From Verrucomicrobia bacterium UBA3750 (GTDB lineage: Bacteria > Verrucomicrobiota > Kiritimatiellia > RFP12 > UBA1067): a stretch of 36,204 nucleotides of DNA. Shown here in pieces: positions 1 through 6,991 of this stretch; within the stretch, counting starts at the first letter, position 1, and each line of letters starts with the position of its first letter. Where the stretch lies: contig DFGM01000021.1 of the NCBI GenBank assembly GCA_002371755.1, positions 1-36,204 on the forward strand, given 5' to 3'. Position numbers and translations under genes: made by a program. Under the pieces are notes generated by a model. That model ran no database searches, was not told the origin of the DNA, and worked only from the letters and a program-made list of their open reading frames with translations.

Positions 1-1809
1 CCGTCCACCGGCCCGGCCGGCGCCGGCGGTATCTACTACAAGGCTGCGAATGAAATCCTCTGCCACCGTAGCGATGCCACGACCGGTAGCGCCTGGAATG
101 CCATGCCCGGGTTCTACCGGTTGAACACTGTCACCTATCTTGCCGCTCTTCGCAACAATGCCAAGACGGCTCTCATCACGGGAACGACCTATCCCGAAAT
201 CGAATACGACATCGCCAACGGCGGGATTGCAAGTCAGAACTATGTCACGAACGCCTGGCTTGTCGGATCCAAGAACCTCGTAGCCGACCCGACGACATGG
301 CTCGTCGGCGGCAGGACGACGGCTCTCGCCGACACGACGAAGGGGACGGTCAAGTCCGTGCGCCTTTACAACCGGCTTCTCACGGAAGCGGAGCTCGCGC
401 ACAACCGCGCGGTGGACGATGCCCGCTTCTTCGGCAAGATTCCCGCGACCGGATGCGTCGTGGTGCAGAGCGCAATCGACGGCCTTGAGGGCCGCGAGCC
501 GAACGGCATCTACTTCCCTAACGGCTGGACCTTCTCCGCCGGAGCCAGCACGCAGACCGTGCGCGGCATCAAGTGGCAGTGCGCCGGCTACCAGCTCCAG
601 ACATGGGACGCCGAGTCCTCCACGTGGGGCGCGCAGACCTCTTCCGACGTTTCCTCCTATAAATCTCCGTCGGGCACCTCCTTCGACTCCGTGCGCCTCA
701 CATGGCTCTGGAAGCCTGTGAAGGGCGTTCGTGCGGCGGACGACTACGCGGTCGAAGACTACGCGGTCGGGGGCCTGCAGCTTCACCTCGACGGCCTGCT
801 CAACGCCGGCACGGCCCATGATTCCTCCGCCACCGTCTGGAGCGATCTCTCCGGCAATGGCCGCGATGCGACGCTCGCGGTGAACGACAATGTGGAGGCA
901 GGCAACAACCACTGGACAGACAAGGGCTACTTCTTCGCCAGCAACGCCGTCTTTGCGACGAGCGCTTCCTTCTCGCTCGGCCACGACTACACTATGCAGG
1001 TTGTCGGCGACGTGAACTTCGCCGACAACCATAGGGCGTCCAACGTCAATGGCGGCACGTTCGTCTCGCCCATCGGCCACTACGCGTATGGAAGCATCTG
1101 GATCAAAAGCGATGACACGGGCACGATCCAGCACCGGACGGGCGATACCACCGGAGCTGCGTGGGATATGAACGCCGCCGTAGTCGTCGGGACAACGGGT
1201 CATGCCTCCTACCTTACGGCGCTTCGCAATGGCGAACGCACGGCGCTTGTCGAGGGCACGGACTATCCGGAGAACGAGAATACGAAACAGAGTCAGGCGT
1301 GCATTGATTGGTCGGTCGGGTCGAAGGACAAGGCCGCTTCGGCAACGCAATGGGGCGTCGGCGCCGCGACCGCCGCCGCCGGCGGCCACCCGCTATACGG
1401 CACGGTAAAATCGGTCCGTCTCTACGACCGCATGCTCTCGGAGGAGGAACTTGCGTGGAACCGTTCTGTCGATAGTGCGCGTTTCTTCGGCGCGCTTGCG
1501 ACGACGAATGTCGTCGTTTGCACGAAGAACGGCGAAAAGTTTCCCGCAGTAGAAGAAGGTTTGACGGAAGCGCCCGACGCCTACAAGGTGGAAGGCACGC
1601 ATGAGTTTAGCGCGACAACGGTGGCGGACGAACACGGCAGCCTCAAGGCTGTCGCCGGCTACTACCTCTACAAGTTGGATGGCGGCAGTTGGAAGAAGCT
1701 GAGCTTCTTTACTGGAGATACCTACACCTACACCGAGGGAGAGAGCCCTGCGACAGTGAAACTGGAATGGTCGCCGCCGCCGCCCGGCCTGATGGTAATC
1801 GTCCGGTAG
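1..1809 (+). CDS. LamG-repeat secreted/surface protein (5' truncated by window)
   Basis: The frame is open from the first base, so this is the C-terminal 602 residues of a longer protein. It holds two related modules of about 230-250 residues. Each ends in a LamG/concanavalin-like signature: a TVKSVRLY-N/D-R strand, then LxEEELAxNRxVDxARFFG. The two copies end near nt 430 and nt 1490. Between them is a linker (WLWKPVKGVRAADDY...) leading to LHLDG and SDLSGNGRDATL, the usual start of a LamG jelly roll. LamG domains usually bind glycans or matrix proteins, so an extracellular role is inferred. No anchor is visible: the protein stops after a proline-rich SPPPPGLMVIVR tail. The signal peptide would lie outside the window. 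Ligand unknown. Confidence 0.85.
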   Translation, partial: PSTGPAGAGGIYYKAANEILCHRSDATTGSAWNAMPGFYRLNTVTYLAALRNNAKTALITGTTYPEIEYDIANGGIASQNYVTNAWLVGSKNLVADPTTWLVGGRTTALADTTKGTVKSVRLYNRLLTEAELAHNRAVDDARFFGKIPATGCVVVQSAIDGLEGREPNGIYFPNGWTFSAGASTQTVRGIKWQCAGYQLQTWDAESSTWGAQTSSDVSSYKSPSGTSFDSVRLTWLWKPVKGVRAADDYAVEDYAVGGLQLHLDGLLNAGTAHDSSATVWSDLSGNGRDATLAVNDNVEAGNNHWTDKGYFFASNAVFATSASFSLGHDYTMQVVGDVNFADNHRASNVNGGTFVSPIGHYAYGSIWIKSDDTGTIQHRTGDTTGAAWDMNAAVVVGTTGHASYLTALRNGERTALVEGTDYPENENTKQSQACIDWSVGSKDKAASATQWGVGAATAAAGGHPLYGTVKSVRLYDRMLSEEELAWNRSVDSARFFGALATTNVVVCTKNGEKFPAVEEGLTEAPDAYKVEGTHEFSATTVADEHGSLKAVAGYYLYKLDGGSWKKLSFFTGDTYTYTEGESPATVKLEWSPPPPGLMVIVR

Positions 1810-1873
1810 CGCCGCGACGGAGCGGTACGCCGCGACGCCCCAATAATTTTACTACCCACACAGGACTGAAAAA

Positions 1874-1882
1874 TGGTATAAT
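1874..1882 (+). promoter_or_regulatory. Extended -10 promoter (TGGTATAAT) upstream of histone-like gene
   Basis: A perfect extended -10 element TGGTATAAT, the same word found at five other promoters in this window. No convincing -35 hexamer lies 17-18 bp upstream. Transcription should start near nt 1889-1891, leaving about 205 nt of leader before the histone-like gene. Confidence 0.6.
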
Positions 1883-1890
1883 ATGGGTAT

Positions 1891-2061
1891 ATGCTACTGA
1901 TAGGCCTATTTGATATTGACGGCAGTCGCAAACTCTTTCCGCCTCGAACGCATCGAGACGGAAGTTGCGGTTGCCGCAACTTCGGCGGCTACAGCGGAGC
2001 AATCACATTCTACATGTCTAGCCAACCTAGCTTCTTCCGGCTAAAGGCGACAACCCGATAG
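1891..2061 (+). CDS. Possible leaderless 56-codon leader ORF
   Basis: An ATG sits where transcription from the 1874-1882 promoter should begin, and the frame runs 56 codons to TAG at 2059-2061, just before the histone-like gene. The product starts MLLIGLFDIDGSRK and resembles no family I recognise. It overlaps the leader hairpins at 1937-1983. It could be a leaderless small protein, a regulatory leader peptide, or chance coding in a structured 5' UTR. The absence of a ribosome binding site fits only the leaderless reading. Low confidence. Confidence 0.25.
   Translation: MLLIGLFDIDGSRKLFPPRTHRDGSCGCRNFGGYSGAITFYMSSQPSFFRLKATTR
1937..1983 (+). promoter_or_regulatory. Two mutually exclusive hairpins in leader of histone-like gene
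   Basis: Hairpin A pairs TTCCG-c-CTCGA (1937-1947) with TCGAG-a-CGGAA (1953-1963), one C/A mismatch, 5-nt loop. Hairpin B pairs GAAGTTGCGG (1961-1970) with CCGCAACTTC (1974-1983), a perfect 10-bp stem. They share the GAA at 1961-1963, so forming one disturbs the other. No U-tract follows B, so it is not a standard intrinsic terminator. An attenuator or riboswitch-like role is inference. Confidence 0.4.
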
Positions 2062-2094
2062 CCAAGTACAAAACCCAAAAGAAAGGAGCCAAAC

Positions 2095-2349
2095 ATGGCG
2101 ACAAAGAAAGCGCCCGCGGCAAAAGCCGCTCCGAAGAAAACAGCAGCCAAGGCGGCAAAGCCTGCTGCTAAGAAGCCCGCACCCGCCAAGAAGGCTGCAG
2201 TGAAGAAGGCGGCCAAGCCTGCTGCCAAGAAGCCCGCGGCAAAGACGGCGAAGGTGACGGTGGCCAAGAAGCCCGCCGCGAAGGCTCCCGCGAAGAAGCC
2301 CGCGCCCAAGAAGCCCGCCGCGAAGAAGACGCCGGCAAAGAAGAAATAA
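2095..2349 (+). CDS. Histone H1-like Lys/Ala/Pro-rich DNA-binding protein
   Basis: An 84-residue protein made almost entirely of Lys, Ala and Pro, in KKPAAK / KKAAVKKAAK-type repeats. This is the composition of eukaryotic H1 tails and of bacterial H1-like proteins (chlamydial Hc family, AlgP-type tails). Such proteins bind and compact DNA non-specifically through their positive charge. A strong Shine-Dalgarno (AAAGGAG, 6-nt spacing) fixes the start. There is no globular domain, so it is disordered throughout. It has its own promoter at 1874-1882 and a roughly 205-nt structured leader. The repeats arise from A/G-rich codons (AAG, GCC), so slippage-driven length variation is likely. A nucleoid role is inferred from composition only. 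Confidence 0.8.
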   Translation: MATKKAPAAKAAPKKTAAKAAKPAAKKPAPAKKAAVKKAAKPAAKKPAAKTAKVTVAKKPAAKAPAKKPAPKKPAAKKTPAKKK

Positions 2350-2360
2350 TCTCCATCCCG

Positions 2361-2397
2361 CTCTCCGCCGGCATTCTCTTAATGTGTCGGCGGAGAG
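2361..2397 (+). promoter_or_regulatory. Hairpin between histone-like gene and esterase gene, covering a Shine-Dalgarno
   Basis: CTCTCCGCCG (2361-2370) pairs perfectly with CGGCGGAGAG (2388-2397), and an inner GCATT/AATGT stem closes a CTCTT loop. The 3' arm contains the only GGAG upstream of the esterase start at 2409, so the stem would hide it. It could also end histone-like transcripts, but no U-tract follows. Confidence 0.45.
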
Positions 2398-2408
2398 CGT
2401 TCCGCCTC

Positions 2409-3362
2409 ATGAATCTTTACCTTAAAGCAATTGCAATCTTTGGCGTCGCGTTGGCGGCAGCGACGATTGCCATCAATGCCACAGCCGATGAAGTTTGGCT
2501 TTGCGCCGGTCAATCCAACATGCAGCAGGGCTGGGGGCAGTATGCGTTCACGCCGGAAGAAAAGACTCGCGTGAACGAGGAACTCTCGCAACTCGGCAGC
2601 CTGGAAATAGACTTCTGGGATTTCATAACCGGCGAAACCACCAGACTCACGCCGGAGAACGCCAGAGCGAAATGCGCCATGGGCGTAAGCTTCGCAATCC
2701 GCCGGGCGAAAGCGACAGGCGGCAGAGTCAAGATTCTCTATATCGCAGCCGGCGGCGCACCCACGGAGGCATTCCTCTCGCGCGCCAGAATGTGCGAGAA
2801 GGACGCCAACGGGGAATACAAGTATCCGAGACTTGCGGCCATAGCAAACAATCCCGAACCGTTGGAAAGGAACGCCGACTTTCCGTGTGCATGGGTGGCG
2901 AGCGTCATCGCACAGCGCCGCAAGAACATGTTGGAGGGCTACTGGTGGGATATATCCGCAATGTACAATGGCGGCGTTCTGAAAATCAGGTCTGAGCCTT
3001 TGACGGGCATACTGTGGTATCAGGGCGAGTCCAATGCGACGCGCAATGTCGAGCCGGAAGGTCCCACCCCTTACGATTACCAGCTGGAGACGTTGCTGGC
3101 GGTGATTGATGAGCTGCGCGGCGGCAAGGATATCCCGTTCATAATGATTGGGCTACCCAAGATTGCGCGGCCGTGGGAAAGCTACCGCGCGGCGCAGAAG
3201 GAGGCTTGCCGCATAAAAGGCGCATATTACGTCGATACATTCGCAGCAGGACTGGGCGAGATGTATGACGTCCATCCGCGCGACAAGCGTCCCTTCGCGG
3301 ACTTGGCCAACAAGGCTGCGGAAGAAGCGTTGGGGAAGACGGCAAAAACCGTCTGTCAGTGA
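2409..3362 (+). CDS. Secreted SGNH-type sialate O-acetylesterase-like hydrolase
   Basis: A 317-aa protein from the ATG at 2409. An upstream ATG at 2382 would lie inside the hairpin loop and spoil the signal peptide. Residues 1-26 form a signal peptide (hydrophobic AIAIFGVALAAATIAI, then NATA before DEVW). The nucleophile motif AGQSNM follows at once, with Ser36. GILWYQGESNA in the middle is the conserved block of the SASA family (sialate O-acetylesterase/acetylxylan esterase-like). Near the end YDVHPRDKRPFADLAN supplies the catalytic His. The family removes O-acetyl groups from sugars, so a periplasmic or secreted carbohydrate de-acetylase is expected; the exact substrate cannot be read. Length is shorter than two-domain SIAE enzymes and fits a single catalytic domain. 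Confidence 0.85.
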   Translation: MNLYLKAIAIFGVALAAATIAINATADEVWLCAGQSNMQQGWGQYAFTPEEKTRVNEELSQLGSLEIDFWDFITGETTRLTPENARAKCAMGVSFAIRRAKATGGRVKILYIAAGGAPTEAFLSRARMCEKDANGEYKYPRLAAIANNPEPLERNADFPCAWVASVIAQRRKNMLEGYWWDISAMYNGGVLKIRSEPLTGILWYQGESNATRNVEPEGPTPYDYQLETLLAVIDELRGGKDIPFIMIGLPKIARPWESYRAAQKEACRIKGAYYVDTFAAGLGEMYDVHPRDKRPFADLANKAAEEALGKTAKTVCQ

Positions 3363-3377
3363 CAAGAAGGCCGAAGG

Positions 3378-3503
3378 CTATCTATGGCTGATCAACCGCC
3401 GCAAGCCTAGTACCCCATTTAGCGCCAAAAGCACAACGCCAGGAAGGATATAGATCCAACCGGGCGTCGCCTTTCTCTTTGGGAATGGTGCCTGTTGCGT
3501 CAA
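3378..3503 (-). CDS. Possible 41-aa single-pass membrane peptide downstream of rnhB tail fragment
   Basis: A TTG start overlaps the stop of the rnhB tail fragment (TTGA overlap) and the frame runs 41 codons. It encodes a positively charged N-terminus, one hydrophobic segment (WIYILPGVVLLALNGVLG) and an RR-containing tail. The overlap is the kind seen between co-translated operon genes, suggesting it once followed a full rnhB. Family not recognised. It may itself be a remnant. Confidence 0.3.
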   Translation of the reverse strand: MTQQAPFPKRKATPGWIYILPGVVLLALNGVLGLRRLISHR

Positions 3504-3610
3504 GCCAATGGCAACTCCAGCTGGCTGCACGCATTGGCGACCGGCGCAAACGAGCGGCGATGCTCCGGGCAAGGACCGAGCTTGCGCAAGGCTTCCATGT
3601 GCGCCTTGGC
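3500..3610 (-). pseudogene. rnhB: Detached C-terminal fragment of rnhB (RNase HII tail)
   Basis: Read on the minus strand, this encodes 36 residues ending in a stop. They include the segments HMEALRKLGPCPEHRRSF and ACSQLELPL, which match the C-terminus of the intact RNase HII at 6336-6989. The nucleotide match is 98 of 105 positions (3505-3609 against 6340-6444). Six of the seven differences are synonymous; the other is Asp/Asn. Frame and stop are intact, but a TGA lies a few codons upstream and no catalytic part is present. The synonymous pattern implies two divergent functional rnhB alleles meeting by recombination, not neutral decay of a fresh duplicate. Confidence 0.85.
3505..3609. repeat. 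Direct repeat copy 1 (rnhB 3' end), left boundary of BspA segment
   Basis: Left member of a 105-bp, about 93% identical direct repeat pair; the right copy is 6340-6444 inside rnhB. The pair encloses about 2.7 kb holding a single BspA-like gene, the arrangement left by integration or recombination at the 3' end of a gene. Confidence 0.85.
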
Positions 3611-3662
3611 TAGACTCTGCGACCATCAGCCAACCACACCTCATGTTCAAGCAACATTCGCG

Positions 3663-3686
3663 CCAATGCGCCGATGGGCACATTGG
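3663..3686 (-). terminator. Hairpin downstream of BspA-like gene
   Basis: CCAATG-c-GCC (3663-3672) pairs with GGC-a-CATTGG (3677-3686), a 9-bp stem with one mismatch and a 4-nt loop, about 65 nt past the BspA-like stop. There is no clear T-tract on either strand, so termination is only a guess. Its outer arms match the CCAATG/CATTGG arms of the 26.6-kb array. Confidence 0.3.
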
Positions 3687-3750
3687 ATAAAATCGCTAAT
3701 TTCATGCACTAGCCGTAGATGTGGTCATCCAAATTCTTTAATGCCGACGC

Positions 3751-5970
3751 CTATAACTCGCTTACATTGACGCGATAGAATCCTCTGTCTCCAGTCTGTT
3801 TTATCACGCCAAGATAAAGGATGCCGTTCGTTGTGGCCTGAACCTTCTCTCCTGTCGTCAAATTCCCAACATCGTTTCCCCATGCGGCCTGATAGTAAAG
3901 TCCGATCACTGCGTCGAGAGGCAATGCACCAATCGACTCTTCATACTTCGCATCGGGTTTTGTCGCAAGTTGCCCCTCTTCAACTATCGCTAAAACCCCA
4001 GATGAATCGCCTTCGTCTTTCGTCACTTCGGCATATTCAAGAGATGTAGCTCCAAACCTGGGTCCTTTAAGCGTCGCTCGAGCATTTTTACCGTCAGGAG
4101 CGATTTCAACTTCGTAGCCGAGTGTCGCATCCACGATTGAGCCGTCCACAACAGATGTGAACTTGACATCGCCAACTCCAAGATTCTCGCCGTCATGTGC
4201 CGTGATTTCATATCCACCTGCCGATTCACTTACTTCCGCCTTATCAGAACCACCCCCATAATACACGATCTCCAATCCGCACCACACTTCACCTTCCTTG
4301 GGCCATCCGCTCGCCGAACGCCTCACATACGCCTTGCACCCTTCAGCAAGGATTGCCTGTGATGTATCTGGTATTCTCGGAGCATTCCCGTGAAAAGTCA
4401 AGCATCGCAAACCACTGCATCCAGAAAATGCAGTGGAAGAAATTGTCTTTACCGAAGCAGGAACCGTAACACTAGTCAAATTGCTGCAATTCCGAAAAGC
4501 ATAACCTCCGATATGTGTAACTGATTCAGGGATTGTCACTTTCTTCAGGGCGACTATTCCGTCGCAACATGAATCTGTGCTTGTCGTTCCATAAGAGATA
4601 ACAACATCTGTTATTGTTGTTGCTGATCCAGAAAAGACCGACTTCAATCCCAAATAGCAAACTGGCTCCGAAACTTCCACGCTTAGAATAGTCTTGCAAT
4701 TATAAAACGCCTTCTCGCCAATACTGGAAACGCATTTGCCCAATCTGACAGATTTAAGGTTCTTGCATAAAGCAAACGCTCGTTTGCCGATTGTCTTGAC
4801 CCCATCACCAATCACTATTGTTGCGAGATTTGTGCAGGAATAAAAAGCTTGTGCGTCAATATTCGTAACAGAATCAGGGATCGCAAGGTCTGTCAGACTG
4901 TTGCAAGCGTAAAATGCTGCCGTCCCGATATCGATTATGGTGTCTGGGATATTGATGCTTTGCAAGTTGGAACATTGATAGAATGCGTACGCCCCAATAC
5001 GTGATACACCACGCGGGATATTCAGAGTTTTCAAGTTCTTGCAATCTTCAAACGCCTTCATGCCGATGTTGGTCACCGTATCGGGGAGAGACAATGCGGC
5101 TAGGCACTTGAAACCAGAGAATGCATGATCCCCAATGCTTGCAACTCCAGGCGAGACAACAACATTGGTTATAGCCTCGGCTGTCGTGTAATGCAATATC
5201 GAAGATATTTGTCTAGAGCACAATGGCTGCGCCACAGTTATAGACCTCAATCGGGTACACCCATAAAATGTCGCAACAGCCCCAAAATTTGTTACAGAAG
5301 GAGGGATTGTTATGCTTGCGATACCGCTACAATAAGAAAAAGCTTCTTGTCCAATGCTCGTAACAGAGTTCGGGATATCCACCTCTGTCAAGCCACTACA
5401 ATACCCGAATGCCCGACTGCCAATGTTAGTCACCGATTGCGGAATAACTATGTTTGTCATTCCTGCGCAGCCATAAAACGCGTCATTCGCAATATCTCCT
5501 GTAGAACTCGATACAATAACATTTGATATTGAATCATATGAAGAAGGGAACGTATTCTGGAATTTCTGCGAGCATACGTATTGGGGAACCCTCACCACGC
5601 CTGGATAGCACTCATAAAATGCATTCTCTTCAATGTTTGTTACAGAATCGGGAATAATCAGACTATCCAATTGCATACACCCACGAAATGCATCATCCCC
5701 GATTTTCAAAACAGAATCTGGAATAATAACGCTTCTCAAATCATTGCACAGGTAAAAGGCCTTTCCCCCTATGTCTGTAACAATATTACCTGCTATCAAT
5801 TCTGGGATGGTGATGTCGCCAGACGAAGGAGACACACCAATAATCGTAGCTTTCGTGCCTGATAGGGTATAATGCCATGTGTAATCGCCTATCTTATAAC
5901 TCTCGACAGCGACAGCGGGCATTGATATTGCGCAAATGGCTACTAAAGAAAAAAGTGGCCTACAGATCAT
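3751..5970 (-). CDS. BspA-type leucine-rich-repeat surface protein
   Basis: A 739-aa secreted protein. Residues 1-21 form a signal peptide (PLFSLVAICAISMPAVA). From about residue 50 to 540 there are many copies of the roughly 23-residue BspA/LRR_5 repeat, consensus IPDSVTNIGxxAFxxCxxLxSV. The last 160 residues form a different beta-rich domain ending GFYRVNVSEL, a type of ending also seen in the secreted protein at 26840. BspA-like LRR proteins usually mediate adhesion to host or microbial surfaces; no enzymatic motif is present. An SD-like AAGGGA lies 7-8 nt upstream of the ATG. By eye the gene is AT-richer than the flanking operon and lies between two copies of the rnhB 3' end, so recent acquisition is likely. 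No sortase or PEP-CTERM anchor is visible. Confidence 0.9.
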   Translation of the reverse strand: MICRPLFSLVAICAISMPAVAVESYKIGDYTWHYTLSGTKATIIGVSPSSGDITIPELIAGNIVTDIGGKAFYLCNDLRSVIIPDSVLKIGDDAFRGCMQLDSLIIPDSVTNIEENAFYECYPGVVRVPQYVCSQKFQNTFPSSYDSISNVIVSSSTGDIANDAFYGCAGMTNIVIPQSVTNIGSRAFGYCSGLTEVDIPNSVTSIGQEAFSYCSGIASITIPPSVTNFGAVATFYGCTRLRSITVAQPLCSRQISSILHYTTAEAITNVVVSPGVASIGDHAFSGFKCLAALSLPDTVTNIGMKAFEDCKNLKTLNIPRGVSRIGAYAFYQCSNLQSINIPDTIIDIGTAAFYACNSLTDLAIPDSVTNIDAQAFYSCTNLATIVIGDGVKTIGKRAFALCKNLKSVRLGKCVSSIGEKAFYNCKTILSVEVSEPVCYLGLKSVFSGSATTITDVVISYGTTSTDSCCDGIVALKKVTIPESVTHIGGYAFRNCSNLTSVTVPASVKTISSTAFSGCSGLRCLTFHGNAPRIPDTSQAILAEGCKAYVRRSASGWPKEGEVWCGLEIVYYGGGSDKAEVSESAGGYEITAHDGENLGVGDVKFTSVVDGSIVDATLGYEVEIAPDGKNARATLKGPRFGATSLEYAEVTKDEGDSSGVLAIVEEGQLATKPDAKYEESIGALPLDAVIGLYYQAAWGNDVGNLTTGEKVQATTNGILYLGVIKQTGDRGFYRVNVSEL

Positions 5971-6109
5971 TGTAGCATCCCTTCTTATATATGTTCGAGT
6001 TCCTTGACAATTCTGCGGGACAAGGCGAGCTTGCTCATCTTAGGCTTTCCACGCCAGCATTTTAGATTCGACTGCTCGTTTCATCTTGCCGTCCTAATTG
6101 TTAGCGCAT

Positions 6110-6138
6110 AGTATAACACATTTTTGACAAGGTTTCAA
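6110..6138 (-). promoter_or_regulatory. Promoter of BspA-like gene
   Basis: On the minus strand TTGAAA (6133-6138), 17 bp, TATACT (6110-6115), with TG one base before the -10. Predicted start near 6103 gives a leader of about 130 nt. It differs from the TTGCG-type -35 used elsewhere in the window. Confidence 0.6.
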
Positions 6139-6256
6139 GGGGATGCAGCAACCGGTTGTTTTGCGAGGGACGAGGGGCGAGCAAAACTGACCGGTTGCGG
6201 GAATGCTTGCACATTTATGACAGACTTCATCAGCCCGCCGCACACATTTTTGACAA
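6116..6256. repeat. Three CACATTT(T/A)TGACA repeats and a 12-bp-armed inverted repeat upstream of BspA-like gene
   Basis: CACATTTTTGACA occurs near 6118 and again near 6243, and CACATTTATGACA near 6210. Between the first two lies an inverted repeat: ACCGGT-tg-TTTTGC (6151-6164) against GCAAAA-ctg-ACCGGT (6181-6195). No gene is present between 5971 and 6335. Such a cluster suggests operators or remnants of the inserted segment's end. Confidence 0.5.
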
Positions 6257-6335
6257 GCCTGAGTTTATTAGTCACAAGCGCATAAGGCTTGGGAAGTGAC
6301 TTCTACTGAACGTCAGGTCTTAGGCTGAGACTCCT

Positions 6336-6989
6336 TTACTCCAATGGCAACTCCAGCTGGCTGCACGCATCGGCTACGGGCGCAAACGAGCGGCGATGCT
6401 CCGGACATGGTCCGAGTTTGCGCAAGGCTTCCATGTGCGCCTTGGTTGGATACCCCTTGTGCTTGGCAAATCCGTAGCCTGGGTACTCGCGTTCAAGCCG
6501 CTCGCAGTCCGCATCGCGCGCGGTCTTGGCGAGAATGGAGGCGGCCGCTATGAAGAGAGACTTTGCATCACCCTTCACGAGATTTTGCGAAGGGAACGGA
6601 AGACCCTTTGCGGGATTGCCGTCGACGAGGATCTTGATGTCGCCATGCCCAAGCTGCCTGCCAACATTCTCCGCCGCCCTGCGCATTGCGAGGTAGGTGG
6701 CGTTGAGAATATTGAACTTGTCGATTTCGGCGGGGGAGGCGCTCGCGACGGCCCATGTGCAGCCTGGCGTGGTCTTGATCACCTCGGCGAGTTTCTCGCG
6801 CTTCTTCGCACTCAACTGCTTGGAGTCGTTGATACACTTCCATGTGGTCGCCAGCAACTCCCCGGCAAGCGGCAGCGGCACCGTCACCGCCGCGGCATAT
6901 ACACCACCGGCCAACGGGCCGCGCCCCGCCTCGTCGATGCCGAGCACGGTTGCGCAGTTCAGCGATTTCTCGTAGTCCAGCGTCACCAT
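6336..6989 (-). CDS. rnhB: Ribonuclease HII
   Basis: A 217-aa protein, normal size for RNase HII, which nicks the RNA strand of RNA-DNA hybrids and starts removal of misincorporated ribonucleotides. GIDEAGRGPLAGGVYAAAV near residue 17 carries the first two acidic metal ligands (Asp19, Glu20). CINDSKQLSAKKRE supplies the next Asp, and ILVDGNPAKG and KGDAKSLFIAAASILAKTARD are family-typical. The start at 6989 is 2 nt after the upstream stop; an earlier ATG would overlap that gene and extend an unconserved N-terminus. It is the last gene of an eight-gene operon. Its last 35 codons are duplicated at 3500-3610, marking its 3' end as a recombination site. The catalytic part looks intact. Confidence 0.95.
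   Translation of the reverse strand: MVTLDYEKSLNCATVLGIDEAGRGPLAGGVYAAAVTVPLPLAGELLATTWKCINDSKQLSAKKREKLAEVIKTTPGCTWAVASASPAEIDKFNILNATYLAMRRAAENVGRQLGHGDIKILVDGNPAKGLPFPSQNLVKGDAKSLFIAAASILAKTARDADCERLEREYPGYGFAKHKGYPTKAHMEALRKLGPCPEHRRSFAPVADACSQLELPLE
6340..6444. repeat. Direct repeat copy 2 (3' end of intact rnhB)
   Basis: Right member of the 105-bp repeat pair described at 3505-3609. This copy forms the functional C-terminus of RNase HII. Confidence 0.85.
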
Positions 6990-6991
6990 GG

